From assembly GCA_001784435.1 (NCBI GenBank), contig MFQZ01000001.1, positions 62,001-126,000 on the forward strand: DNA of 64,000 nucleotides. The letters are read 5' to 3'. This document shows positions 8,876 through 17,144 of the stretch, one piece after another (the stretch's first letter is position 1; each line of letters begins with the position of its first letter). This DNA comes from Candidatus Magasanikbacteria bacterium RIFOXYC2_FULL_42_28 (GTDB lineage Bacteria > Patescibacteria > ABY1 > Magasanikbacterales > GWA2-37-8). The notes under the pieces are model-generated. The model searched no databases, was not told the DNA's origin, and saw nothing but the letters and a program-made list of their open reading frames with translations. Position numbers and translations under genes: made by a program.

Positions 8876-8894
8876 GCCAGTCCGCTGGACTGGC
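8876..8894. repeat. GC-rich hairpin
   Basis: GCCAGTCC and GGACTGGC form an 8-bp perfect stem around the loop GCT, within an unusually GC-rich intergenic segment. A second small hairpin lies at 8728-8742. These look like dispersed intergenic hairpin repeats, but only one window is available to judge that. Confidence 0.5.
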
Positions 8895-8966
8895 AGGCGG
8901 AAACTCGATTGCTGGCCAATAATATTTTTTTCAAAAAAGGTTCGCACGTCGTTCAGTGACTGCGAC

Positions 8967-9008
8967 AAAACAAAAAAGAAAGTGGGTGCTTTCTTTTTTG
9001 TTTGTTTT
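8967..9008 (-). terminator. Terminator downstream of glnA
   Basis: A long perfect stem of about 15 bp (arms AAACAAAAAAGAAAG and CTTTCTTTTTTGTTT) around a six-base loop, starting about 16 bp after the glnA stop. In the minus direction the 3' arm is itself T-rich, as expected for an intrinsic terminator. Confidence 0.7.
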
Positions 9009-9023
9009 AAATTTTAATTTTAT

Positions 9024-10034
9024 CTACCCGCAAATCGTCTCAATCAGCTTAGCACAAACCTGATACGGATCCATATTGGCGGCCGGACGCCGATCTTCCA
9101 AATACCCCATCCCGCTATTGGCTGTGGCCATTGGGATGCGAATAGACGCGCCCCGATCAGAAACGCCATAACGAAAATCCGTCATACTGGAAGTTTCGTG
9201 TTTGCCGGTTAGCCGTTCTTCGTTGTGAGCGCCGTAAACCGCGATGTGCTCGCTATGCTTTAATTTTAATTTCTCGCAAGCGGCTTTGACAACTTCAATT
9301 CCGCCCGGAGCACGCATCGCATTAGTAGAAAAATTAGTGTGCGCTCCCGCTCCGTTCCAATCCCCTTTTACCGGTTTGGGGTCAAGCGTGGCTGACACTT
9401 TAAAATCTTCGGCAACGCGATACAATAACCACCGACAAAGCCACAGCTGGTCGGCGGCCGCGAGCGGTCCAAGTGGTCCCACTTGAAATTCCCACTGCCC
9501 GGGCATAACTTCGGAATTGATACCAGAAAGCGTGATACCGGCTTTTAAACACAGCTCCATGTGTTTCTCTACAATCGGCCGGCCAAACACTTCATCCGCG
9601 CCCACACCGCAATAATATCCGCCCTGCGGGGCCGGGAAACCATTGCTGGGCCAACCCAGAGGTTTGACGCCCTCAAAAAAAGTATATTCTTGTTCAATAC
9701 CAAACCAACTGTCATGACTTTTAAATTCTTCGGCTACGCCACGCAAATGCGCGCGGGTATTGCTCACGTGCACTGAACCATCAGCATTTAACACTTCACA
9801 TAATACCAAAATATTTTCCCCGCCGCGAATGGGATCAGGAATATAAGTAGCGGGCTTTAATTGGCAGTCACTAAAATGACCTTCGGCCTGATAGGTACTG
9901 GAACCATCAAATCCCCAATCCGGTAAATCAGCCAAAGAACGAACCGGCCCATCCACGATTTTCGTTTTTGAGCGTAATTTGGCGCTGGGCTTTTGCCCGT
10001 CCACCCAAATGTACTCGGCCATGATTTTGGACAT
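9024..10034 (-). CDS. glnA: Glutamine synthetase, GSII type
   Basis: Makes glutamine from glutamate, ammonia and ATP in the cytoplasm. At 336 residues it matches the short GSII (eukaryote-like) class rather than the ~450-residue GSI class. Visible family blocks: AEYIWVDG at the N-terminus, DLPDWGFDGSST (near residues 37-48), FGIEQEYTF (Glu-containing metal site, near 111-119), SGINSEVMPGQWEFQVGP (near 189-206), and the RIPMATANSGMGYLEDRRP-type C-terminal block. An alternative start is the second Met at 10022; no Shine-Dalgarno favours either. It stands alone between two terminators. In this setting it could supply glutamine to the asparagine-synthase-like amidotransferase of the glycan cluster, which is inference. 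No adenylylation partner is visible. Confidence 0.95.
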   Translation of the reverse strand: MSKIMAEYIWVDGQKPSAKLRSKTKIVDGPVRSLADLPDWGFDGSSTYQAEGHFSDCQLKPATYIPDPIRGGENILVLCEVLNADGSVHVSNTRAHLRGVAEEFKSHDSWFGIEQEYTFFEGVKPLGWPSNGFPAPQGGYYCGVGADEVFGRPIVEKHMELCLKAGITLSGINSEVMPGQWEFQVGPLGPLAAADQLWLCRWLLYRVAEDFKVSATLDPKPVKGDWNGAGAHTNFSTNAMRAPGGIEVVKAACEKLKLKHSEHIAVYGAHNEERLTGKHETSSMTDFRYGVSDRGASIRIPMATANSGMGYLEDRRPAANMDPYQVCAKLIETICG

Positions 10035-10111
10035 ATTTTTTATATATTAAAAATTAATTTAAAAAGCGATTATGGAACAGTAGCATAGGTAGTGGCCTTT
10101 GCCAATAAAAG

Positions 10112-10120
10112 TTATCCACA
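10112..10120 (+). promoter_or_regulatory. DnaA-box-like 9-mer upstream of glnA
   Basis: TTATCCACA, an exact match to the bacterial DnaA box consensus TTATNCACA, lies in the 150-bp gap between glnA and the terminator of the rml operon. A single box can occur by chance; no cluster is present. Confidence 0.35.
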
Positions 10121-10137
10121 GCCCAATATCTTGAATT

Positions 10138-10170
10138 AAAAAAAACAAAAAAGAGCATTAGCGGCTCTTT
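10138..10170 (-). terminator. Intrinsic terminator ending the ftsW-GT-rml operon
   Basis: Reading in the minus direction, AAAGAGC and GCTCTTT form a 7-bp stem with a short loop, followed by a T-rich run (TTTGTTTTTTTT). It lies about 15 bp after the stop at 10185. Confidence 0.8.
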
Positions 10171-10184
10171 CTTCGCACAATATT

Positions 10185-10712
10185 TTATATTACCAACCGC
10201 ATCGGCGACGGACGAGATGGCCTAGTTGTGGGCATAGGATTTCTTCCGCCAATACCGGATAGATTATTGGATTGCCGACCAAGCGGACTGGCGCTAACAC
10301 GATGAGGGGGAGAAATAGTATCGGCTAACTGTGGTCGCGCCAAATGTAAGGCCGATGGTGTCTCTGCCGGTTTAACATCTGCCGACTTCTTGTAACGATC
10401 AACCACTTGCTTGGCCACTTTTAATTTATAAGCAGAAAAATTATGCGGGTCTTTCAGATGGTCGCTGGTTAATTTGTGCTTAATGGCCTTGGCTTGATAA
10501 TCCGACAATCCACCCTGATATTTGACCGCTCTTTTAATTAGCGGGTTATCAAATTTATCGGTAATTTTACTAATAGAACCCTCGTCCAACACATTTAAAG
10601 TGCCACCCTGATGAGAAGCGTGCACCAATTTGGTATGCAAACTCATGTGCCCGCCGATATTGGTTCTGGCGCTAAAATTTTGTCCAATTTGGGGTAAATC
10701 TTTTAAACTCAT
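10185..10712 (-). CDS. Hypothetical basic protein
   Basis: 175 residues with no family I recognise. The first ~115 residues look folded and mixed alpha/beta (for example SDYQAKAIKHKL and AYKLKVAKQVVDRYKK, which look helical). The last ~60 are Pro/Ser/Arg-rich and probably disordered. There is no signal peptide or transmembrane helix. It is strongly basic, so nucleic-acid or envelope binding is possible but unsupported. It is the last gene before the operon terminator, 36 bp after rmlD. Confidence 0.55.
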   Translation of the reverse strand: MSLKDLPQIGQNFSARTNIGGHMSLHTKLVHASHQGGTLNVLDEGSISKITDKFDNPLIKRAVKYQGGLSDYQAKAIKHKLTSDHLKDPHNFSAYKLKVAKQVVDRYKKSADVKPAETPSALHLARPQLADTISPPHRVSASPLGRQSNNLSGIGGRNPMPTTRPSRPSPMRLVI

Positions 10713-10748
10713 AAACTTTAACTATTTTATTTAATATATTATAACAAA

Positions 10749-11645
10749 CTAAGCCAACGATGACAAATACGCCACCAGCGCTTCTTGCCAGGACCGCATT
10801 GGCTCGGTTTTGGTATTTAATAACACGGAATACAACGGACGTTTAGCGGCCCGCGGGAATTCACTTGCTAAAACCGGAATCAATTTTGGCTGTTTATTTA
10901 AAATTTTAAAAATCTCGCCGGCCCAGCCATACCAATTACAGCTGCCGCTATTTACTCCATGATAAATACCATACGGCTTTTTTTGCTCTACTAAAAGACG
11001 AGTAAAATATGCCAAATCCAGAGAGTAAGTCGGGCAACCCTCTTCTTCGTTAACAACTTTGATCTTGCCATCATTTTTCTTTTCTACCATGATGTCCACA
11101 AAACTTTTTTTAGCATTGGCGGTTTTATCGCTCGGACCAAACAAACGCGACGGACGAATAACATAATATTTACCGCCCACGACTGCGACGAATTTTTCTC
11201 CTTCCCATTTGGATTGACCATACACGCTAATGGGATCGGGCCTATCATTTTCAGCATACCCTTCTATTTTGTCACCCCGAAAAACATAATCCGAGGAATA
11301 ATTAACAAATATCGCGCCGATTTCTTTGGACGCCTTGGCCAATTTACCGGGCGTAAAAGAATTTAATTGAAAACACTTGGCCTTTTCTGCCTCATCGGTC
11401 TCGGCCTTATCAACGGCATTATAACCGGTAGCATTAATTATTATATCCGGTTTTTGCGCGATTACCCGTCGGCCAATTTGCGCGCTCGTAACATCGGCTT
11501 CGTTTCTATCCCAGCCGACCACAATATATTCCGGTAAATTAAACTCGGCCACAAGCGCTTGGCCTAAGGTACCCTGGCACCCTAAAATTAAAACTTTTTT
11601 TAGGGGCGTTTCAGCCGGCTTGGACAATTTTTTGGTATTCATCAT
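10749..11645 (-). CDS. rmlD: dTDP-4-dehydrorhamnose reductase-like protein
   Basis: 298 residues, an NAD(P)-dependent short-chain dehydrogenase of the RmlD family. It would reduce a dTDP-4-keto-6-deoxyhexose to the 4-hydroxy product, dTDP-L-rhamnose in the classical pathway. Visible features are the nucleotide motif GCQGTLGQ (near residues 22-29), the RmlD-type block NATGYNAVDKAE, the Ser-Ser-Asp-Tyr-Val-Phe block at NYSSDYVFRGD, and the catalytic pair YGQSK. It begins inside the upstream cupin gene (35-bp overlap), so the two are translationally coupled. The N-terminal ~17 residues are a lysine-rich extension. No rmlA or canonical rmlC is in the window. Confidence 0.88.
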   Translation of the reverse strand: MMNTKKLSKPAETPLKKVLILGCQGTLGQALVAEFNLPEYIVVGWDRNEADVTSAQIGRRVIAQKPDIIINATGYNAVDKAETDEAEKAKCFQLNSFTPGKLAKASKEIGAIFVNYSSDYVFRGDKIEGYAENDRPDPISVYGQSKWEGEKFVAVVGGKYYVIRPSRLFGPSDKTANAKKSFVDIMVEKKNDGKIKVVNEEEGCPTYSLDLAYFTRLLVEQKKPYGIYHGVNSGSCNWYGWAGEIFKILNKQPKLIPVLASEFPRAAKRPLYSVLLNTKTEPMRSWQEALVAYLSSLA

Positions 11646-12018
11646 AATCTTCTATATAATCGCTCCGATCCGGACTATAATTGGTAGACGATAACGCAAG
11701 CAAAATTGCGTCCGCAGAAAAATCTTTAAACCCATGCCAGACATAATTGCCGATATAAACCGCATCACCGGGCGCGAGTAAAATATCTTCTTTGCCCTTG
11801 CCCTGATCAATAATCGCCACACAACTTCCGATTTGCATCACAAACAATTCTTTTTCAATTTTATGGCAATGCTCACCGGTATTGACCTGGCAATTATTAA
11901 TATAATACATCCGCTTTACTTCAAAATCAAGATAATCTTTCAGTTCAAAAAAGGCGTAATCTGCTTTGGCGTTTTTCAATGTTTTGGCCCCTAATTTTTT
12001 AAATACTAAATTCATCAT
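11611..12018 (-). CDS. WxcM/FdtA-like cupin, probable dTDP-sugar 3,4-ketoisomerase or epimerase
   Basis: 135-residue single-domain cupin of the WxcM-like/FdtA-QdtA family. The family isomerises dTDP-4-keto-6-deoxyglucose to a 3-keto sugar. The expected His-x-His pair is present (His50, His52 in GEHCHK), as are the VKRMYYI strand, the PGDAVYIGNYVWHGFKDFS block and the terminal YIEDYDEYQ motif. The Arg that usually precedes the HxH pair is absent. ATGA overlap with the rmlB stop and 35-bp overlap with rmlD place it where rmlC would sit. It may therefore replace RmlC or divert the intermediate to another deoxysugar; sequence alone cannot decide. Confidence 0.8.
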   Translation of the reverse strand: MMNLVFKKLGAKTLKNAKADYAFFELKDYLDFEVKRMYYINNCQVNTGEHCHKIEKELFVMQIGSCVAIIDQGKGKEDILLAPGDAVYIGNYVWHGFKDFSADAILLALSSTNYSPDRSDYIEDYDEYQKIVQAG

Positions 12019-13103
12019 ATAATTTCCTCTTTAAGAATTTGTTGTTTGTGCGCGAGCGCGGCTTTGGCGCGGGTGGGCGCGTGATTAATTTGGTAGGCGT
12101 CCTCGTGTTTAGACCATAATTTTTCCACCCAATCAGTGTTGGTTAAATACCAATTAATCGTCTGTGACAAACCAACTTCAAATGAATCATACCCATACTC
12201 CGGTTTCCAACCCAGCGCCAATAATTTTTTGGCGTCAATCGCATAACGCAAATCATTGCCCGGACGATCTTCAACAAACTGAATCATATCATCGGGCTTA
12301 TTCATCAAACGCAAAAGCATTTTGGCAATATCCAAATTATTACGCTCGTTATCCACGCCCACATTATAAATTTCACCCGGCACGCCGGTTTGCAACATCA
12401 AATCCAAGGCCGCGCAATGGTCAGTAACATAAATCCAGTCGCGCACATTATTGCCAGCGCCATGAATTAAAATCGGTTTATTTTTTAACAAACGAAAAAT
12501 AGACGACGGAATTAATTTTTCCGGATATTGATAGGGGCCATAATTATTAGAGCAGTGCGTTACCACCACCGGAATTTTGTGCGTGGCAAAAAACGCCCGG
12601 CAAAGCAGATCCCCACCGGCCTTGGCCGCGGCATAAGGCACGTTGGGGGTCATGGGCGTGTCTTCCGTAAATTTGTTGGGGTCGTCTAGAGCCAGCGAAC
12701 CATAAACCTCGTCCGTGGAAACATTCACAAATTTTTGAATCGGGAAATTGCGACAAATATTTAAAAGTGAAAGCACGCCGAAAGTGTTAGTCATCACAAA
12801 CTCGGACGCGTCGCCAAAAATTGATCGGTCCACATGGGTCTCGGCCGCGAAATTGATAATATGATCAATCTGATATTTTTTTACCACTTCGGCCAATAAA
12901 TCATAGTTGCAGATATTACCTTTGATAAAAGTATAACGAGTGGATAATTGTAAATTGATTTCAATGGCGCGCAAATTATCTTCGTTGCCGGCATAAGTGA
13001 GTTTATCAAAATTCACCACCTCAACGTGCGGATATTTCGTCAAAATATAATGAATGAAATTGGAGCCGATAAAGCCGGCGCCGCCAGTTACTAATATTTT
13101 CAT
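12015..13103 (-). CDS. rmlB: dTDP-glucose 4,6-dehydratase
   Basis: 362 residues. It converts dTDP-glucose to dTDP-4-keto-6-deoxyglucose in the cytoplasm. Extended-SDR features: GGAGFIGSNF at the N-terminus, NFAAETHVDRSI (near residues 84-95), the catalytic STDEVYG block (Thr/Asp/Glu all kept), YAAAK catalytic Tyr-Lys, and SNNYGPYQYPEKLIP, a RmlB hallmark. Length is normal for the family, with a ~20-residue C-terminal extension. It is the first gene of the rmlB-cupin-rmlD block, with a candidate promoter in front. It probably supplies the four neighbouring GT2 enzymes, several of which are rhamnosyltransferase-like. Confidence 0.95.
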   Translation of the reverse strand: MKILVTGGAGFIGSNFIHYILTKYPHVEVVNFDKLTYAGNEDNLRAIEINLQLSTRYTFIKGNICNYDLLAEVVKKYQIDHIINFAAETHVDRSIFGDASEFVMTNTFGVLSLLNICRNFPIQKFVNVSTDEVYGSLALDDPNKFTEDTPMTPNVPYAAAKAGGDLLCRAFFATHKIPVVVTHCSNNYGPYQYPEKLIPSSIFRLLKNKPILIHGAGNNVRDWIYVTDHCAALDLMLQTGVPGEIYNVGVDNERNNLDIAKMLLRLMNKPDDMIQFVEDRPGNDLRYAIDAKKLLALGWKPEYGYDSFEVGLSQTINWYLTNTDWVEKLWSKHEDAYQINHAPTRAKAALAHKQQILKEEII

Positions 13104-13161
13104 AATTGAAATGAGTGAGAGAAATGACTTAATTTATTAAGACATTTCCGAGCGAATGAAG

Positions 13162-13189
13162 ATTATATCCTTAGATATACTACCACCAA
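13162..13189 (-). promoter_or_regulatory. Candidate internal promoter before rmlB
   Basis: In the minus direction TTGGTG (13189-13184), a 16-bp spacer and a perfect TATAAT (13167-13162) lie about 60 bp before the rmlB ATG. The -35 is poor and overlaps the end of the upstream GT2 gene, so this would be an internal promoter within the larger operon. Confidence 0.4.
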
Positions 13190-14295
13190 ACAATTAATCT
13201 TAAAAAATAATAATATAATTTAAATATCGCGTTAACAAAAAATTTTAGTGGCGCCGAAATAACCAATTCCGCCGAACCAATTGTGGCCACAACTTGAGCC
13301 AACAATTGCCGATCACTCATTTTTCGTGTCCGTAAATTATTTCGTCGCAGTTCACGCCAAATTTGCCAATTTTTGGAACTAAGCCAATACCTATAAACCC
13401 GTAATAATTCCGATAGCCAACCGCCCCCACCGGCCACAATCATTAGGCCTAAATTATACACTATTTCCAGTGGCCAAGTCAAAATTAGCGTGGGCCATTT
13501 ATAAAATAGATATTTCAGTGCGTGACGGTTGCGTTCTAACCAATAAAACTTTTCCAAATTTTTGCTAAAGGTATATTCGTGAAAAAATTCCGCCTGACTG
13601 GCCAACACCACTCTAAACCCATTGATTTTCAAACGAAGTGAATATTCCGTGTCCTCATGATACAAATAAAACTCCTCGTGCCACTTACCAAATTTTTTTA
13701 ACAAATCAACGCGCAACATCGTCGCGGCGCCAGAAGCATAGCCAATATCTTTGATTGTCGGCAAAATCACTTTATCAACTCGCTCGCGATAATTCGCGCA
13801 ATAACCAATTCCTAAATAATGAAAATTATTACCAGCGCTATTTATCAAATTTGTTTCCGGATAAAGACGAATTAAACTTTGCACCTGCCCGATATTTTTA
13901 TCACTCGCAAACGCGCTGGCCATCTCGTTAATCGCGTCGGGTGCTAAAAATCCATCGGCATTATGCAAAAAAACATAATCGCAATCATTGTCTATCGCCC
14001 ATTGCAGGCCGACATTATTTCCGGCCGGAAATCCTAAATTTTTTGCTTGCGCTAAAACAACAGTTTCCGGTAGGATGTTTTTATTTTTTAATACTTCACT
14101 TTCAATAAAAGATAACTGTGACACCTCGTCCGGCTTATACGAATTATAAACAACCACCAAACGCAAATTCTCACGCGCGTAATTTTGCTTTACTATCGCC
14201 TCCAAAGCCCGCGCCAAAAATTTACTCGGCTCATCCGACCACACCAGATACACAATCGCCACTTTGGCATTCAAATTTTGGATTTGGTTTGACAT
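13180..14295 (-). CDS. GT2 glycosyltransferase
   Basis: 371-residue inverting GT-A glycosyltransferase, family 2. The N-terminal nucleotide-binding strand IVYLVWSDEPSKFLARALEA, the NLGFPAGNNVGLQWA block and the FLHNADGFL variant of the DxD metal site are visible, followed by a GWLSELLRVYRYW-type hydrophobic region. The C-terminal ~80 residues are hydrophobic and Tyr/Trp-rich, suggesting membrane association. The N-x-D form of the metal motif is common in rhamnosyltransferases, which fits the rml genes just downstream. Acceptor and linkage unknown. Confidence 0.85.
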   Translation of the reverse strand: MSNQIQNLNAKVAIVYLVWSDEPSKFLARALEAIVKQNYARENLRLVVVYNSYKPDEVSQLSFIESEVLKNKNILPETVVLAQAKNLGFPAGNNVGLQWAIDNDCDYVFLHNADGFLAPDAINEMASAFASDKNIGQVQSLIRLYPETNLINSAGNNFHYLGIGYCANYRERVDKVILPTIKDIGYASGAATMLRVDLLKKFGKWHEEFYLYHEDTEYSLRLKINGFRVVLASQAEFFHEYTFSKNLEKFYWLERNRHALKYLFYKWPTLILTWPLEIVYNLGLMIVAGGGGWLSELLRVYRYWLSSKNWQIWRELRRNNLRTRKMSDRQLLAQVVATIGSAELVISAPLKFFVNAIFKLYYYFLRLIVWW

Positions 14296-14315
14296 TGGAA
14301 ATTTGGATTTTGAAA

Positions 14316-15137
14316 TTAACGATAGAACTTATACTCTCCCCGCCACTTCCAAAAATATTTCAACCAACTGACAAAATGCGTGCGCGCGTATTTATTTTTT
14401 ATAAGTGCCATAATTACTCCTGGCACCTTGGCCGAGGCGCGACCATGAACATGACGCAAAACCACCGCGTGAAAATAATACACCGCCCAGCCCTTTTGCC
14501 ACATCCGCCAACACCAGTCCATATCCTCAAAATACATCCAAAACCGATCGTCAAAACCACCCACTTCAGCTAACGCCAATTGGCGCGCGAACATCGCCGA
14601 ACCCATCACGCAGTCCACCGGCATCGTTTGATTGTGTTCAAAATCTTTCATTAAATAATGATCAGCCACTTTTTTGCCCCGCCCCTTTTGCCCCCATTTG
14701 GTGCGCGAAAATATTGGTTGTAAAAAAGTGGGGAAGCGCCAGCAAGAGTGTTGGAGCGAACCGTCCGGATAAATAATTTTAGGCCCAGCCATGCCAATTT
14801 TAGGATTTTTTTCCATAAAATCGTACAGCTGGCGCAAAAAATTTTGACCGACGCTAAATTCCGTGTCCGGATTCAAAACAAAATAATATTTCGCGTCGAC
14901 GGTCGCGAAGGCGCGATTATGAGATTTACCAAAACCAAAATTTTTGGCCTGCTTAACAACAGTCAAATTGGAAAATTTTTGCGTTAAATCATCCACTGAA
15001 TCAGTGGAAGCGTTGTCTACAATTACGGTAGCAATATTCAAACCGGAATTTTTTGAATCCAAAAACAAAGAGGTCAGGGCTCGCTCAATTTCTGATTTTT
15101 CATTCGTATTGACAATGGTAACGCAAATATCAAACAT
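14316..15137 (-). CDS. GT2 glycosyltransferase, rhamnosyltransferase-like
   Basis: 273 residues. Classic GT2 layout: TIVNTNEKSEIERALTSLF, then VIVDNASTDSVDDL, KNFGFGKSHNRAF, and FVLNPDTEF as the metal-binding motif (LNPDT is typical of WbbL-like rhamnosyltransferases). The acceptor-side block WMYFEDMDWCWRMWQKGW carries the EDMD catalytic-base region. It starts 2 bp before the end of the neighbouring GT2, as part of a four-gene GT2 run. Donor likely dTDP-rhamnose or another dTDP-deoxysugar; inference from neighbours. Confidence 0.87.
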   Translation of the reverse strand: MFDICVTIVNTNEKSEIERALTSLFLDSKNSGLNIATVIVDNASTDSVDDLTQKFSNLTVVKQAKNFGFGKSHNRAFATVDAKYYFVLNPDTEFSVGQNFLRQLYDFMEKNPKIGMAGPKIIYPDGSLQHSCWRFPTFLQPIFSRTKWGQKGRGKKVADHYLMKDFEHNQTMPVDCVMGSAMFARQLALAEVGGFDDRFWMYFEDMDWCWRMWQKGWAVYYFHAVVLRHVHGRASAKVPGVIMALIKNKYARTHFVSWLKYFWKWRGEYKFYR

Positions 15138-15138
15138 A

Positions 15139-16233
15139 CTACAAAAACCATCTTCTAATCCCTTGCCAATGCAAATGCCGACTACTCACTACCGCATGGC
15201 GCGCTTCTTTGGTATATTTCCAATTACGAATAATGTCGCCCCAGCCATTTATTACTACTTTGGGGTTAGTAAATAAAAGATAAATAAATTTCTTAAATTC
15301 ATACCAAAAAATAAACGGGAAGTCGCGTAAAATATTTTCCCAATATTCATTTTTATACAGGGTGCGTAAATGATTTTTGTAAGAATGATATGATACAAAA
15401 TACGGCTGATTGGTTTTATTTTTTAACGCCGCATAATCCCCCATTTCTTTTGGCCCGGCGCCAGTGCGATCATGATACGCCACCGCGTCAAGCAACACAT
15501 ACGAAACAAAACCGGCATTGCGCAAACGATACGCTAAATCCAAATCTTCTTTATACGAATGATAAGTGGGATCAAATAAATTATTCCCGGGTAAAAGTAT
15601 CTTGTCAATTAACGACTTGCGAAGCATTGCTAATGCTCCCGACACGCCAAAAACTTCTAAAATCGGTAAACCATACATCTCCCGCACTGCCTTACTTTCG
15701 CTGTCCGTCGCCCACGTTTGACGCGTTTGCCATTCCACCGCCCGCCGATTACGAAATAAACGCACGCCAATGGCGTCAATTTGCGAGGTAAAGCCGGTTT
15801 GGGCAACCTCAAAATTATTTAGCAAATTACCATTAAACGCTAAACGCGCTCGTTCAAAATCCCAACGCATGAGTCGCGGCGCCACCGCGCCGGCATCTTG
15901 ATGCATGTCCATAAATGCTGTCATCCTTTCTAAAACATCAGGCATTAAATACATGTCGGCGTTCAAAAGTAAAAAATAGGGCGTCTTCACTTCGGCAAAC
16001 GCTTGATTATGACCAACAGCAAAACCAAAATTTTCTGAATTGCGGATGATGCGATAGGTAATACCGCTGTCTTTTAATCCCAATTCTAATAATTCCACGG
16101 TCTGATCGGTAGAAGCATTATCAATAATAATCAACTCCCAATCTTTAAAAGTTTGGAGTTTGAGCGACGAGATTATAAATTGAATATAATTTTCGCCGTT
16201 GTGTACGACTAAACTAATCGTTAATTTTGGCAT
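15139..16233 (-). CDS. GT2 glycosyltransferase
   Basis: 364 residues. GT-A signatures: LVVHNGENYIQFIISSLKLQ, IIIDNASTDQTVELLE, ENFGFAVGHNQAF, FLLLNADMYL (metal site), and the base region YHSYKEDLDLAYRLRNAGF. A longer C-terminal part with WYEFKKFIYLLF suggests peripheral membrane contact. Overlaps the upstream GT2 by 20 bp. Specificity not readable; its position suggests assembly of the same rhamnose-containing glycan. Confidence 0.85.
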   Translation of the reverse strand: MPKLTISLVVHNGENYIQFIISSLKLQTFKDWELIIIDNASTDQTVELLELGLKDSGITYRIIRNSENFGFAVGHNQAFAEVKTPYFLLLNADMYLMPDVLERMTAFMDMHQDAGAVAPRLMRWDFERARLAFNGNLLNNFEVAQTGFTSQIDAIGVRLFRNRRAVEWQTRQTWATDSESKAVREMYGLPILEVFGVSGALAMLRKSLIDKILLPGNNLFDPTYHSYKEDLDLAYRLRNAGFVSYVLLDAVAYHDRTGAGPKEMGDYAALKNKTNQPYFVSYHSYKNHLRTLYKNEYWENILRDFPFIFWYEFKKFIYLLFTNPKVVINGWGDIIRNWKYTKEARHAVVSSRHLHWQGIRRWFL

Positions 16234-17086
16234 AGTGTTTATTTAATTTGCTTGCTATCAATACTAATAAAATCCCCAACGGTTTGATAGTTAAAATTAC
16301 CATCCATTTATACCACGGCTCCCACTTCTGAAAATATTTTACCATACTGGCCGTAAACCATTTTTGTTTTTGTAAACTTGGTAATTTTTTAAATGATTGA
16401 CCGACGTAATCAACACAACTAATTATCGGCGTATAAATCACCTCATATCCCAACCGCTTCGCTTCACGACAAGTATCCACATCTTCAAACCAGATAAAAT
16501 AGCGGGGGTCAAACGCGAAGCCCAATTTATCAAATAACTCGCGTCGCATTAACATAAACGACCCGCGCACACTATCTACCGCTTGCTCACTATCATGATT
16601 TAAATCATGATATAAATACTTATTTAACAAACTTGGGAATAAATGAGACAATTTTAATAAAATAATAATTTGATCAAACAATTTTGGAAAACGACGTGGC
16701 GAGGTATCAGGATTAAACTCGCCGGTTTCTTTCACTAATTTACAACTGGCAATACCCAACCGCGGATGTTTATCGGCCCAAGTAATTAAAGTTTTTAAAC
16801 TATCGGGCGCGACGCGCATGTCCGGATTTAAAAATAACAAATAACGCCCACTGGAAATTTTTGCCGCCACGTTATTCGCCCCGCCAAATCCGATATTTTT
16901 ATTATTTAAAATTATTTTAACTTCGGAAAATTTTGATTTAATTTCTGCCACTGAACCATCGCTAGAGCCATTATCAGAAATAATCTGTTCAAAATTTAAA
17001 CCAACCGCGCCATTTTTCACAGACGCAATTTGAGCAATAATCCTTTCTTTGTCATTGGTATTCACTGTAATTACCGAGATATCCAT
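16214..17086 (-). CDS. GT2 glycosyltransferase, rhamnosyltransferase-like
   Basis: 290 residues. Motifs ISVITVNTNDKERI, IISDNGSSDGSVAEI, NIGFGGANNVAA, LFLNPDMRV and the WFEDVDTCREAKRLGYEV acceptor/base block mark a WbbL-type GT2. A C-terminal hydrophobic helix (WMVILTIKPLGILLVLIAS) is a likely membrane anchor. First of the four consecutive GT2 genes after the EF-Tu domain-II-like gene, with a 58-bp gap in which I see no clear promoter. Confidence 0.86.
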   Translation of the reverse strand: MDISVITVNTNDKERIIAQIASVKNGAVGLNFEQIISDNGSSDGSVAEIKSKFSEVKIILNNKNIGFGGANNVAAKISSGRYLLFLNPDMRVAPDSLKTLITWADKHPRLGIASCKLVKETGEFNPDTSPRRFPKLFDQIIILLKLSHLFPSLLNKYLYHDLNHDSEQAVDSVRGSFMLMRRELFDKLGFAFDPRYFIWFEDVDTCREAKRLGYEVIYTPIISCVDYVGQSFKKLPSLQKQKWFTASMVKYFQKWEPWYKWMVILTIKPLGILLVLIASKLNKHYAKIND

Positions 17087-17144
17087 ACCACAAAAATATA
17101 CAAAACATCATTGGCTTTGCCGACAAATTAACCTAAAAACAAAA

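Larger units (their letters stand above)
8454..9023. other. 570-bp gene-free region between glnA and the restriction island
   Basis: The part next to the methyltransferase (8454-8655) is AT-rich and should hold its promoter, though I find no convincing -35/-10 pair. It also contains an imperfect inverted repeat CCGAC..GTCGG around TGGCCA (about 8499-8525). Then come the A/T palindrome at 8656-8675 and a markedly GC-rich stretch (about 8680-8900) with hairpins such as CCCGCC-TCT-GGCGGG (8728-8742), a run of seven G near 8778, and GCCAGTCC-GCT-GGACTGGC (8876-8894). The glnA terminator ends the region. Short open frames here look spurious. Confidence 0.6.

Noticed and set aside
8677..8934. An 85-codon open frame in the GC-rich intergenic segment (minus strand)
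   Set aside because: Composition is unlike the real genes, it runs through hairpins and a G7 tract, overlaps another short frame, and matches no family; most likely spurious.
12164..12427. Plus-strand frame opposite rmlB
   Set aside because: Shadow of a clearly conserved dehydratase gene; low-complexity His/Pro/Asn-rich translation.
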